From Sphingobacterium thalpophilum (GTDB lineage Bacteria; Bacteroidota; Bacteroidia; Sphingobacteriales; Sphingobacteriaceae), in assembly GCF_901482695.1 (NCBI RefSeq), contig NZ_LR590484.1, positions 2,852,001-2,916,000 of the forward strand: a DNA stretch of 64,000 nucleotides, in the 5' to 3' direction. Below are positions 31,629-39,853 of the stretch, one piece after another. The number at the start of each line of letters is the position of its first letter. The first letter of the stretch is position 1. A program made the position numbers and the translations under genes. Under the pieces are notes generated by a model. The model worked only from the letters and a program-made list of their open reading frames with translations, was not told where the DNA came from and did not search any database.

Positions 31629-32304
31629 TTAACAATCCTCCGCATCTTCAGAATTTTCCATCTTCCAATACCTCAACACCCCATCAATAGAATCCTTTTG
31701 CAGAAGAGAAAGACGGCTACCACATAGAATTTTCATGCATTTTTCGATGTCACTGACGCGGAATTTAATAGATGACTGCGTTTTAAGTTTCTTGAATATA
31801 TCTAAAGCATCGCGCTTTTGGTCAAAATAACTTTGTTCAATCCAACCCTTTAAAATTTCGAGAACGGGTTTGTTGGTTTTCCGGGTGCTCCCTTTAGGAG
31901 CATTCTTCTTTTTCCGGATGATGCGAGTACCTTGTCCTGTTTCAGAGTAGACTATATGCGAAAAACCTTTGTAACCGTCTTCGTCAATTTCCTGCGTATG
32001 GTACAGCATAATGTTTCCAGGCTCAGTTCCGTTTACTAAAATTTTTGAAAATGGGCAATGTAGGAGAAAGGGGAGCAGGTCGAGCTGATCTTCATGGAAG
32101 CGATTCTTGTCCTTCGGTTTTTATTATAAAGCTGAAGACGTAATTGTTAGGTTTGCCGAGAAGGAAAGAAAGCTCATCATCGCCCATACCTATCTCATTC
32201 AATCGTTCGATTACTTGGCAGATGATGACATAGTCCATCCTCGACATAATCACGTCTGGCTTTTCAGATTTGTGAATAAATGGTCTCTCAATAATTTCGA
32301 TCAA
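31629..32304 (-). pseudogene. Frameshifted gene of unknown function (224 residues if repaired)
   Basis: Two open frames on the minus strand join. The 5' frame starts at 32304 (MIEIIERPFIHKSEKP) and stops at 32092. The 3' frame continues from FHEDQLDLLPFLL to 31629. A run of five T at 32118-32122 lies at the junction; with four T the frame reads VFSFIIKPKDKNRFHEDQLD without break, giving 225 codons. The N-terminus (DYVIICQVIERLNEIGMGDD) is helical and may bind DNA; the C-terminal half is basic (RIIRKKKNAPKGSTRKTNK). I do not recognise the family. It follows the toxin-antitoxin genes. Confidence 0.75.
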
Positions 32305-32315
32305 GGTTGAGAACG

Positions 32316-32606
32316 TTAAAACTCAATGGATATTTTCACTTTGCCGCCAAGTCCTTTTTCGACAATGTCGAAAAGCGTTTTTAAGGTAATGTTACTTCCA
32401 TTATTCTCAACCCTGGAAATATACTCACGTTTTTTATCGATAAGCTGTGCAAGCTCGGATTGGGTAATGTGTCTTTCTTCACGCGCCTTTTTAAGGAGCA
32501 GGCCAATTTTAAATGCTTCAAAGTCTCTATCAAGTTCATCTCTTCTTTGCGTGCCAACTTTTCCGTAGACGTCATCTTTAATATTTTTCCAGCTCTTAGT
32601 TTCCAT
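32316..32606 (-). CDS. HigA-like XRE antitoxin
   Basis: A 96-residue protein with a classical Cro/C1 helix-turn-helix: LKKAREERHITQSELAQLID then KKREYISRVENNGSNITLKT (residues 33-75), ending in a short beta segment. It is the antitoxin and probable autorepressor of the pair. The start overlaps the end of the toxin gene by 11 bases. Toxin-first order is typical of HigBA. The downstream neighbour, 11 bases on, is the frameshifted gene. Confidence 0.88.
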   Translation of the reverse strand: METKSWKNIKDDVYGKVGTQRRDELDRDFEAFKIGLLLKKAREERHITQSELAQLIDKKREYISRVENNGSNITLKTLFDIVEKGLGGKVKISIEF

Positions 32607-32949
32607 CTTCTGTATCTTTTTGTTTATAATATTCAGCCATGATATTTAGTGCTTTGTCGATCTGATTCTTTGGCGTCTTCTGTGTCTTTTTTTGAAATCC
32701 ATTCATTAAGACAACCAGTTTATCGCCGTCGAAAAAACAGAATACACGCCATATATTGGAGCCAAGCTGAATCCTTGCTTCATACAACCCACTAGTTCCA
32801 GTTAAATGTTTTAAATAATTACTTGGAACCCGTTCGAGAGTTTCAATAGCTTCAATTATTTTAAAGATCTTGTCCTGCACCTTTTGGGGCTGGCTTAAAA
32901 GGAAGTCTTCGAAATAATTTTTAAAAGCGATAACTTCTCTTACTTTCAT
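32596..32949 (-). CDS. HigB/RelE-superfamily toxin
   Basis: A 117-residue protein of the RelE/HigB (Gp49-like) superfamily: helix FLLSQPQKVQDKIFKIIEAI, then SNYLKHLTGTSGLYEARIQL, IWRVFCFFDGDKLVVLMNGF and KKTQKTPKNQIDKAL, the K.TQKTP tail being a HigB signature. Members are mRNA interferases acting at the ribosome. All blocks are present, so the toxin looks intact. The usual role is element stability or stress response; here it sits among decayed genes, which suggests that it holds the island in place. Confidence 0.9.
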   Translation of the reverse strand: MKVREVIAFKNYFEDFLLSQPQKVQDKIFKIIEAIETLERVPSNYLKHLTGTSGLYEARIQLGSNIWRVFCFFDGDKLVVLMNGFQKKTQKTPKNQIDKALNIMAEYYKQKDTEDGN

Positions 32950-32988
32950 TTTACAAAGGTAATTTAAAAGTTACTTTTTGCCAAATTT

Positions 32989-33300
32989 TTATCCATGTGT
33001 TTTAGAGTATTCTTCCCAAACACGTTTGATAACTTCTTTTTCTACAGCATCTTTCGGGGATAGATGTTGATACAATTTGTTTAGATCGTTGAGACTCTCA
33101 GCATATTTGGAAACTTTAATTCCCTCAAATACTTTATGAACAAAAGAAGGGTCTGATAAGCAAACAATTGTCTTGATCTGCAATAGTAATGGAATGAACG
33201 TGACCCTTCGATTCCACCGATCCAGGATAATCATCCTCTAAAATATCTTGTTGAACGGTTGGACACGAAGAATTACTATCAGATAACCCGCTGGGAACTG
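32989..33300 (-). pseudogene. Frameshifted gene remnant of unknown function
   Basis: The 3' frame (to stop 32989) encodes SFVHKVFEGIKVSKYAESLN then DLNKLYQHLSPKDAVEKEVI. The 5' part reads in another frame: ILEDDYPGSVESKGHVHSI then TIADQDNCLLIRP. Removing one T in CCCTTCTTTT (minus strand) joins them as LLIRPSFVHKVFEG. No start codon is seen upstream, so the 5' end is also lost. Family not recognised. The ATG-led frame from 33234 reads the 5' part out of frame and is not likely to be real. Confidence 0.55.
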
Positions 33301-33441
33301 GTGCACCGAAGTGTTGTAAAAGGTTATGAGGTAAATGGCGATAAAAACTTTAGACTGGAGTTAGATTTTCCGCTTGATCAGCAGCTTGTGATCAACAAAG
33401 ATAAAATCGATGATTTTGCGAAATGGTTGTTGGGATCATGA
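33259..33441 (+). CDS. Possible small protein, unknown
   Basis: A 60-residue frame starting with TTG: LDTKNYYQITRWELVHRSVV, then EVNGDKNFRLELDFPLDQQL and a C-terminal helix (INKDKIDDFAKWLLGS). The sequence looks protein-like, but there is no ATG, the frame is open further upstream into the region antisense to the remnant, and no family is recognised. It may be the tail of a longer lost gene. Confidence 0.4.
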   Translation: MDTKNYYQITRWELVHRSVVKGYEVNGDKNFRLELDFPLDQQLVINKDKIDDFAKWLLGS

Positions 33442-33602
33442 TAAGTAATTTTGAGTTTACCGCATGAAGTACATATAAATGTGTTAAAGCTTTGTCAAGG
33501 TATCGGCGGAAGGGAGCAAAGTCAGTGGAGTAGGGCGCGACTTTTAACGATTTCCCAATTAATTCCGGTATTTCTTCTGCCTTTTATGCTGCTGGCTTCG
33601 AA

Positions 33603-33670
33603 TTTTCATCGGGAATTCATCGGGCACACTCGATGAATTCCCGATGCCGGCCCGATGAAAACCCGATGAA
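33603..33670. repeat. Palindrome cluster of CATCGGG / CCCGATG
   Basis: A perfect 16-bp inverted repeat (arms 33607-33622 and 33631-33646, 8-base spacer). CATCGGG lies at 33607 and 33618, CCCGATG at 33640, 33651 and 33662, so alternative hairpins (33603-33613 with 33651-33661) can form. Confidence 0.85.
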
Positions 33671-34182
33671 CGGCCGAAGTTGGTCAGGAGTTGGTCGGTA
33701 CTTAATATACCGTTAAGCTACGGGTAGTGTACGGATAAGGTACCAAAAAGGTACCAAAGAGCTACTGGAGATATACTAAAGAGCTACTAAATAGGTACAG
33801 AGATCAGTACCCTTTTGGTAAGTCACTGTCGAAGGTTATGTGCTGCATCAGAGGTACTTCAAAAAAGCGAGTGTCGAATTGAGAAGTGGAGCGGGGCGAT
33901 ACTATAATTGGAGAGCGGCCAGATGCATCGTTTTTGTCGCTGCTTCCTTCGTTACTTGTTCGTCCCATGTTCGGAATCGCTCTACCGTTTCCTTGCCAAA
34001 TTCTCTATTCCTCCCTTACATAATCGGTAAGCGGAGGATAGGGGAAAAGTAGAGAATGGGCGAATCAGGGGCGAACGTTGTGCGAACAAAAAGCGAATAG
34101 GGGCCTAAAGATAGCAGCTTCTATATGCTTGATTTCATTTCCCGACTCGGTCTGAAAATTAATTTCTATTTTTTATTTCTTA

Positions 34183-34213
34183 TTGTAATTCAGGAAATTG
34201 TTTTGTATTTTCG
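34183..34213 (+). promoter_or_regulatory. Promoter of beta-barrel gene 2
   Basis: TTG at 34183-34185, a 20-base spacer, and TATTTTCG at 34206-34213, one mismatch from TAnnTTTG. The ATG at 34237 leaves a leader of about 17 bases. Confidence 0.55.
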
Positions 34214-34236
34214 TTTTTATATTTAATTTATTTTTA

Positions 34237-34848
34237 ATGAAAAGAAAATTACTATCAATCGCTGCAGCATTATGTTTTATTGTCGGCGCAAAAGCACAAA
34301 CATCTTATGGTGTTAAGGCAGGTGTTAACTTTGCTAAATTTAAAGTAAGTGGGGGAAATGTGACTTATACTTCGGATGCTACAACCTCCTTTTATGTTAC
34401 GGGTTATGCAGACATACCGGTCGCTCCGAGTTTTAGTTTACAACCTGGAGTTTCCCTTCAAGGTAAAGGAGGAAAGGCGTCCGCAGGCGAATTTGGTCTG
34501 GCCGAGGATGCTAAAGACAACCTGATGTACATAGAAGTTCCTGTAAATTTAGTGTATTACATTCCTACAGGGGATGCGGGAAAAGTCTTTTTTGGGGCGG
34601 GTCCTTATGCAGGATTTGGCATACATGCGAAGACCAGTCAAGGAAACCTTAGTGAAAGCGGTAGTTTTAGCGATGCTGGCTTAAAGACGTTTGATGCAGG
34701 TTTAAATTTCTTGGGAGGTTACAAACTAACAAATGGATTTCTGATTAACGCCGGTTATGGATTAGGATTAACGAATATGTATAAAGATATTGAGGGTGCC
34801 ACATCGAAAAACCGCGTATTTTCAGTAGGCGTTGGCTACCAATTCTAA
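34237..34848 (+). CDS. Outer-membrane beta-barrel protein, copy 2
   Basis: A 203-residue outer-membrane protein: signal KRKLLSIAAALCFIVGAKAQ, then strands TSYGVKAGVNFAKFKVSG, FYVTGYADIPVAPSFSLQPG, KVFFGAGPYAGFGIHAKT, NFLGGYKLTNGFLINAGYGL and the terminal VFSVGVGYQF. It is a paralogue of 27176-27772 with the same strand order. ATG 34237 is chosen because the frame's earlier start at 34198 overlaps the promoter. A bidirectional terminator separates it from rpsJ. Function unknown. Confidence 0.9.
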   Translation: MKRKLLSIAAALCFIVGAKAQTSYGVKAGVNFAKFKVSGGNVTYTSDATTSFYVTGYADIPVAPSFSLQPGVSLQGKGGKASAGEFGLAEDAKDNLMYIEVPVNLVYYIPTGDAGKVFFGAGPYAGFGIHAKTSQGNLSESGSFSDAGLKTFDAGLNFLGGYKLTNGFLINAGYGLGLTNMYKDIEGATSKNRVFSVGVGYQF

Positions 34849-34866
34849 ACAGAAACTATAACAAGT

Positions 34867-34903
34867 AAAAAAAAGGGCTTTTCGAAAGAAAAGCCCTTTT
34901 TTT
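34867..34903. terminator. Bidirectional terminator between beta-barrel gene 2 and rpsJ
   Basis: A 16-bp perfect stem, AAAAAAAGGGCTTTTC with its complement, around GAAA. It has T runs on both strands and serves both convergent genes. Confidence 0.9.
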
Positions 34904-34922
34904 GTTCAGTAATTGAAATCTA

Positions 34923-35228
34923 TCACACTTTGATTTCTACTTCAACGCCTGAAGGCAATTCAAGTTTCATCAAGGCATCAACAGTTTTAGCGTTTGATGA
35001 ATAGATATCCAACAATCTTTTGTAAGCACACAATTGGAATTGCTCACGTGCTTTTTTGTTAACGTGTGGTGAACGTAATACCGTATAGATTTTTTTCTCA
35101 GTAGGCAATGGAATAGGACCACTAACAACTGCACCTGTAGGTTTTACTGTTTTTACGATTTTTTCAGCTGATTTGTCAACCAAATTGTAATCGTAAGATT
35201 TCAATTTAATTCTGATTCTTTGGCTCAT
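34923..35228 (-). CDS. rpsJ: Ribosomal protein S10
   Basis: A 101-residue S10: [20 protein letters not shown] at the start, then the signature [32 protein letters not shown] and the C-terminal [13 protein letters not shown]. It is part of the 30S head and, in other bacteria, of the NusB-S10 antitermination complex. It is the last gene of the str-type cluster here: 76 bases after fusA, with a terminator downstream. In many bacteria rplC follows rpsJ; it does not here. Confidence 0.97.
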   Translation of the reverse strand: MSQRIRIKLKSYDYNLVDKSAEKIVKTVKPTGAVVSGPIPLPTEKKIYTVLRSPHVNKKAREQFQLCAYKRLLDIYSSNAKTVDALMKLELPSGVEVEIKV

Positions 35229-35304
35229 AGTATATGATATTATTTAAAAATGACCGCTGATTAGAGCTATTAACAACCAGCGGCCGGTTTATTGTTAAGT
35301 TCTA

Positions 35305-37428
35305 TTATTCAACAGAACCTTTGATTTTACCTTTTGATTTTGCGATTACTTCCTCAGCAACGTTACGTGGAGCTTCTGCATAGTGATCAAATTCCATTGT
35401 AGATGTTGCACGGCCTGAAGTGATTGTACGTAATTGTGTTACGTAACCGAACATTTCAGAAAGTGGAACCAATGCTTTGATTACTTGTGCACCGTTACGT
35501 GAATCCAAACCTTGCATTTGACCACGACGACGGTTCAAGTCACCCATGACATCACCCATGTTCTCTTCTGGAGTCAATACTTCAACTTTCATGATTGGCT
35601 CCATCAATACTGGCGAACATTTTGGCAATGCCTCACGGTAAGCCATTTTCGCTGCCAATTCGAATGACAAGGAGTCTGAATCGACTGCGTGGAATGAACC
35701 GTCGATCAAACGTACTTTCATGCCTGAAAGTTGGTAACCTGCCAATACACCATTGCTCATCGAAACCTCAAATCCTTTTTGAACTGAAGGAATGTATTCT
35801 TTAGGAATAGCACCACCCACGATCTCGTTTACGAATTGAAGCGGAGACTTAACAACATCCCAATCCTCGTCAACTGGAGAGATAACAACTTTGATATCTG
35901 CGAATTTACCACGACCACCGGATTGTTTTTTGTACACTTCGCGGTGTTCAGTAGTACCGTTGATAGACTCTTTGTAAGCTACCTGAGGAGCTCCTTGGTT
36001 AACCTCAACTTTAAACTCACGTTTCAAACGGTCGATCAAGATCTCTAAGTGAAGCTCACCCATACCAGAGATCACTGTTTGACCAGTCTCTTCGTCAGAT
36101 TTAACTACGAATGTAGGATCCTCTTCCGCTAGTTTGCCTAGAGCAATACCCAACTTATCTACGTCAGCCTGAGTTTTAGGCTCGATCGCCAAACCGATAA
36201 CCGGCTCAGGGAAAGTCATGGACTCAAGAACGATAGGCGCTTTCTCGTCACAAAGGGTATCACCAGTTTTGATGTCTTTGAAACCTACAACAGCACCGAT
36301 ATCACCAGCCTCGATGAATGGGATAGGGTTTTGTTTGTTTGCGTGCATCTGGAAGATACGGGAGATACGCTCTTTGTTGCCTGAACGTGTGTTCAATACA
36401 TAAGAACCAGCATCTAACTTACCTGAATAAGCACGGATAAAACATAAACGGCCTACGAATGGGTCAGTCGCAATTTTGAAACCTAAAGCTGCGAAAGGCT
36501 CATTAACAGATGGTTTACGCTCGATTTCTTCACCAGTATTTGGGTTAGTACCTTTTACAGCCTCTTGATCCAATGGTGAAGGCAACAACTCCATTACTAA
36601 ATCCAGCATGGTCTGAACACCTTTGTTTTTGAAAGATGAACCACATACCATAGGAACGATAGCGTTATCCAACACAGCTTTACGTAAAGCGTCTAAGATT
36701 TCACGTTCAGTCAATGAATTCGGATCATCGAAGAATTTCTCCATCAATGACTCGTCGTATCCTGCTACTGCTTCCAATAATTTTTCACGGTATTCAGCTA
36801 CTTCATCAACCATATCATCAGGAATTGGCACTTCGGTAAAAGTCATTCCTTTGTCGTGCTCGTTCCATACGATACCACGGTTGTTGATCAAGTCAACCAC
36901 ACCTTTGAATGTATCTTCTGCACCGATAGGTAACTGTAACGCAACAGCGTCAGAACCTAACATATCTTTCACTTGTTTTACAACTTTCAGGAAGTCTGCT
37001 CCGGAACGGTCCATTTTGTTAACGAAACCGATACGAGGCACTTTGTAGTTGTCCGCTAGACGCCAGTTTGTCTCAGATTGAGGCTCAACACCATCAACTG
37101 CCGAGAACAAGAATACCAATCCGTCTAATACACGTAATGAACGGTTTACCTCAACCGTGAAATCCACGTGTCCAGGGGTATCGATTACGTTAACTTGGTA
37201 TTTGTTGCCACGGTAGTTCCAGAATACTGTTGTCGCAGCAGAAGTGATCGTGATACCACGCTCAGCCTCTTGCTCCATCCAGTCCATTGTGGAAGCACCT
37301 TCGTGAACTTCACCCAATTTGTGGTTAACACCCGAGTAGTAAAGGATACGCTCAGTTGTTGTAGTTTTACCAGCATCGATGTGCGCAGCGATACCGATAT
37401 TTCTAGTGAATTTTAAATCTCTTGCCAT
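35305..37428 (-). CDS. fusA: Elongation factor G
   Basis: A 707-residue EF-G, the GTPase that moves tRNA and mRNA through the ribosome. G motifs: [15 protein letters not shown] (residues 17-31), [17 protein letters not shown]. Domains II to V follow, with the family's GELHLEI in domain III and the C-terminal [14 protein letters not shown]. Start is ATG 37428 ([13 protein letters not shown]); an in-frame ATG at 37443 adds five residues of no conservation. It lies 134 bases from rpsG, a gap holding a large stem-loop. Confidence 0.98.
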   Translation of the reverse strand: MARDLKFTRNIGIAAHIDAGKTTTTERILYYSGVNHKLGEVHEGASTMDWMEQEAERGITITSAATTVFWNYRGNKYQVNVIDTPGHVDFTVEVNRSLRVLDGLVFLFSAVDGVEPQSETNWRLADNYKVPRIGFVNKMDRSGADFLKVVKQVKDMLGSDAVALQLPIGAEDTFKGVVDLINNRGIVWNEHDKGMTFTEVPIPDDMVDEVAEYREKLLEAVAGYDESLMEKFFDDPNSLTEREILDALRKAVLDNAIVPMVCGSSFKNKGVQTMLDLVMELLPSPLDQEAVKGTNPNTGEEIERKPSVNEPFAALGFKIATDPFVGRLCFIRAYSGKLDAGSYVLNTRSGNKERISRIFQMHANKQNPIPFIEAGDIGAVVGFKDIKTGDTLCDEKAPIVLESMTFPEPVIGLAIEPKTQADVDKLGIALGKLAEEDPTFVVKSDEETGQTVISGMGELHLEILIDRLKREFKVEVNQGAPQVAYKESINGTTEHREVYKKQSGGRGKFADIKVVISPVDEDWDVVKSPLQFVNEIVGGAIPKEYIPSVQKGFEVSMSNGVLAGYQLSGMKVRLIDGSFHAVDSDSLSFELAAKMAYREALPKCSPVLMEPIMKVEVLTPEENMGDVMGDLNRRRGQMQGLDSRNGAQVIKALVPLSEMFGYVTQLRTITSGRATSTMEFDHYAEAPRNVAEEVIAKSKGKIKGSVE

Positions 37429-37488
37429 AATATTTTTAAGCAACTGGCCTGCATGGCCTTATGTGTTTAAATGTAATGTTAAATAAGT

Positions 37489-37533
37489 ACACCGACCTTG
37501 ATAAAGGATTGTTCGTTTATCGGAGGTCGGTGT
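37489..37533 (-). other. Stem-loop between rpsG and fusA
   Basis: ACACCGACCT (37489-37498) pairs with AGGTCGGTGT (37524-37533), and inside it GATAAA pairs with TTTATC. In minus-strand RNA it lies after rpsG and before fusA, without a T run, so it is more likely a processing or regulatory structure than a terminator. Confidence 0.65.
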
Positions 37534-37562
37534 AATCATATTTTTTTTGAATGTCTTCAAAA

Positions 37563-38030
37563 TTAGAATCTGAAGTGTGAGAACGCTTTATTAGCTTCCG
37601 CCATTTTGTGCGTATCTTCTTTCTTCTTAACAGCAGCACCTTCACCTTTAGAAGCTGAAATGATTTCTCCTGCTAATTTTTCGAACATTGTTTTTTCACC
37701 ACGTTTGCGAGCGTATGAAATTAACCATTTCATACCTAAAGCGATTTTACGCTCTGGACGAACTTCCATAGGAACTTGGAAGTTAGCACCACCTACACGA
37801 CGTGATTTAACTTCAACAGAAGGCATAACGTTGTTCAAAGCTTTTTTCCAAGCTTCAAGGCCGTTTTCTTGTGTTTTTTGTTCTACTAATTCTACAGCAT
37901 CGTAAAAAATATCATAAGCGATAGATTTTTTACCATCTACCATCATGTTGTTTACGAAACGCGTTACCTGAACGTCATTAAACTTTGGATCAGGTAAAAT
38001 GATTCTCTTTTTTGGTTTTGACTTTCTCAT
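37563..38030 (-). CDS. rpsG: Ribosomal protein S7
   Basis: A 155-residue S7, a primary 16S rRNA binder of the 30S head: [20 protein letters not shown], then [20 protein letters not shown] and [20 protein letters not shown], and [20 protein letters not shown]. It ends [15 protein letters not shown], the normal short bacterial tail. It lies 19 bases downstream of rpsL and belongs to the same transcript. Confidence 0.98.
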   Translation of the reverse strand: MRKSKPKKRIILPDPKFNDVQVTRFVNNMMVDGKKSIAYDIFYDAVELVEQKTQENGLEAWKKALNNVMPSVEVKSRRVGGANFQVPMEVRPERKIALGMKWLISYARKRGEKTMFEKLAGEIISASKGEGAAVKKKEDTHKMAEANKAFSHFRF

Positions 38031-38049
38031 TTTTCTTTCCTCCGTTTAA

Positions 38050-38463
38050 TTATTTCTTTTTACCTTTTGCTGGAGCTGCAGCTGCTTGTCCTGGTTTAGG
38101 ACGCTTAGTTCCGTATTTAGAACGACGTTGGTTACGACCTGCTACACCTGAAGTATCCAATGCACCACGGATGATGTGGTAACGTACACCTGGTAAATCT
38201 TTTACACGACCACCACGGATCAATACGATCGAGTGTTCCTGTAAGTTGTGACCTTCTCCAGGGATGTAAGCGTTGACCTCTTTACCGTTTGTTAAACGTA
38301 CACGAGCTACTTTACGCATTGCTGAGTTTGGTTTTTTAGGGGTAGTAGTATATACACGTGTACATACACCTCTTCGCTGTGGACATGAGTCCAACGCTGG
38401 TGACTTACTCTTGTCAACCAGAGCTACTCTACCTTTTCTAACTAATTGTTGAATAGTAGGCAT
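38050..38463 (-). CDS. rpsL: Ribosomal protein S12
   Basis: A 137-residue S12, decoding-centre protein: [40 protein letters not shown], then [20 protein letters not shown] with the lysine of the streptomycin site, and [20 protein letters not shown]. The C-terminus is extended with a basic Ala/Lys tail ([15 protein letters not shown]). It is the first gene of the cluster; a -7 box lies 49 bases upstream. Confidence 0.98.
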   Translation of the reverse strand: MPTIQQLVRKGRVALVDKSKSPALDSCPQRRGVCTRVYTTTPKKPNSAMRKVARVRLTNGKEVNAYIPGEGHNLQEHSIVLIRGGRVKDLPGVRYHIIRGALDTSGVAGRNQRRSKYGTKRPKPGQAAAAPAKGKKK

Positions 38464-38511
38464 TTACCTGTTTTTGTTTATAAATTTTATACCTAAATTA
38501 TTTTAAGTTCG

Positions 38512-38519
38512 CAAAGATA
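38512..38519 (-). promoter_or_regulatory. -7 box of the rpsL-rpsG-fusA-rpsJ transcript
   Basis: TATCTTTG on the minus strand matches TAnnTTTG. No TTG at the usual -33 distance. Leader to the rpsL start is about 45 bases. Confidence 0.5.
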
Positions 38520-38660
38520 CAGATTCCGTTTTGAATATTAAATAGTTAGTGTATAAAATTTAGATTATTTTTTAGAGATGTCGGATGCCTTTTTCCTCTG
38601 GCGAAGCTGTTTTCCCTCCTAGTTTGATGAGTTCGCGCTCCTTCTCGTGCATGCTGTCCT

Positions 38661-38880
38661 TGGTTTAGATGATTTAGTCGGGTGGAAGTTTCATTTCCCC
38701 GTCTGTCGGAATTGGTTCGACGCCCGTTTGTGTCATCCGCCGCAGTAACGAAATGATCCAGTTCACTGTCGAAATGATTCCGCCACCTGTCTGGCCCGTT
38801 TTGTCAATGGTTTGGATGATTTCGCCGAGTGGAATTTTCATTTCCCCACATGGAAAAATGATTTCGACACTGGTTTGTCT
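38661..38880. repeat. Degenerate repeat with 147-base period
   Basis: TGGTTTAGATGATTTAGTCG at 38661 and TGGTTTGGATGATTTCGCCG at 38808 begin two imperfect copies that both continue into TTTCATTTCCCC and, about 20 bases on, a TTCGAC-x-TGTTTGT-like part. The period equals 49 codons; a 97-codon minus-strand frame (38674-38967) spans it, with GEMKIPLGEIIQ and GEMKLPPD as matching parts. I do not call that frame a gene. Confidence 0.6.
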
Positions 38881-39296
38881 CAATCCGACATCGCGCAGAA
38901 TCAATATTTTACTTGGCGAAATGGAGTAAACACAGTGCGGAATGTTTCCTTTTCCGGGAAAGCGCAATAATATGTAAGATTTATCGTGATAATAATGGTG
39001 CCCGACCTTGTGCTAACAAGTTTAACCGCTGCTATTGATTAATAGTATGTTGTCAAACAAGGACAATAATAGTGACGTTGTTTAGTCTTGGGACGAAAAA
39101 ATGAGATTTTATGTTTGACTCGTAAAAATCTTTATTGTTTTGAATACGAGTTGTTCTGTGTTTTTTCTGTGAAAATATTCTTCTACTGGTTTCTGAGTAT
39201 ATTGATATTTTCGCGTGTTTTTGCATCTTTTTGGCAAGACGTTTGTCAAACACGGGCAGATAATTAACAGTAGAAACAAATTAAAGTATTCAAGTT

Positions 39297-39776
39297 ATGA
39301 AAATGAAATTAACGTATGCCGCGGTGTTAGGTTTGATGTCGCTTGCTATTGTAGGCTGTTCTAAAGATGATGACCCTAAACCAGTGAATTTTAAAGATCA
39401 CAATGTGACGGCTACAATTACTTTGTCGAAGGAGTTTAAAAAAGCCGAACAGGATAATTTCAGTGTCACCATCTCAGGCGGAAAAGAGAATGGTACTTTT
39501 GTGGATTGGGATGTAAACGGTACAAAAAGGACAGATGATATCGTACATTTAGGTACTGATGATTTTGATGGCGGAAAAACCATCGTGCTTAAATCTTTGG
39601 AGAAATTCCAATTTGGCTCCCTGGATTTTGGAGGCTTCGAATTCGGAAACACGCCATATACGGTTACCTGGAAAATTGAAGATAACGGAAAAGTACTGGA
39701 CGAAGGTAGCAAAGTTGTCGTGAAAGATGCCGATCCTAAATTTTTAAAGATGTTTTCGTTTAATGAAATAGACTAA
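39297..39776 (+). CDS. Lipoprotein, unknown function
   Basis: A 159-residue predicted lipoprotein: signal ending LMSLAIVGCSKDDDPKP with Cys near residue 21 and three Asp behind it. The mature part is a single Ig-like beta sandwich candidate (NVTATITLSKEFKKAEQDNF, GTFVDWDVNGTKRTDDIVHL, TPYTVTWKIEDNGKVLDEG). It stands alone, ending before a long bidirectional terminator. Function unknown. Confidence 0.8.
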   Translation: MKMKLTYAAVLGLMSLAIVGCSKDDDPKPVNFKDHNVTATITLSKEFKKAEQDNFSVTISGGKENGTFVDWDVNGTKRTDDIVHLGTDDFDGGKTIVLKSLEKFQFGSLDFGGFEFGNTPYTVTWKIEDNGKVLDEGSKVVVKDADPKFLKMFSFNEID

Positions 39777-39804
39777 AACACTTTTCACTATGACATGTAG
39801 TGAT

Positions 39805-39849
39805 CACTGCCTCAAAAAAGGAAAAATTTTTTCCTTTTTTGAGGCAGTG
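39805..39849. terminator. 45-base near-perfect palindrome, bidirectional terminator
   Basis: Arms 39805-39826 and 39828-39849 are perfectly complementary (22 bp, one central base; the real loop must open to a few bases). A- and T-rich inner parts and position between convergent genes make it a terminator for both. Confidence 0.8.
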
Positions 39850-39853
39850 AATA

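Larger units (their letters stand above)
33442..34236. other. 795-base gap with palindromic repeats
   Basis: No gene supported. It holds the CATCGGG/CCCGATG cluster at 33603-33670, a run of GGTACCAAA and GAGCTACT repeats at about 33735-33830, and the promoter of the second beta-barrel gene at 34183-34213. Confidence 0.5.
38464..39296. other. 833-base gap with a degenerate 147-bp repeat
   Basis: It holds the rpsL promoter, a 147-bp-period repeat (38661-38880) and AT-rich sequence before the lipoprotein gene. I see no supported gene. TTGTCAAACA occurs at about 39052 and 39244. Confidence 0.5.

Noticed and set aside
38674..38967. 97-codon minus-strand frame as a gene
   Set aside because: It consists mostly of the degenerate repeat, has no recognised domain and no start signal.
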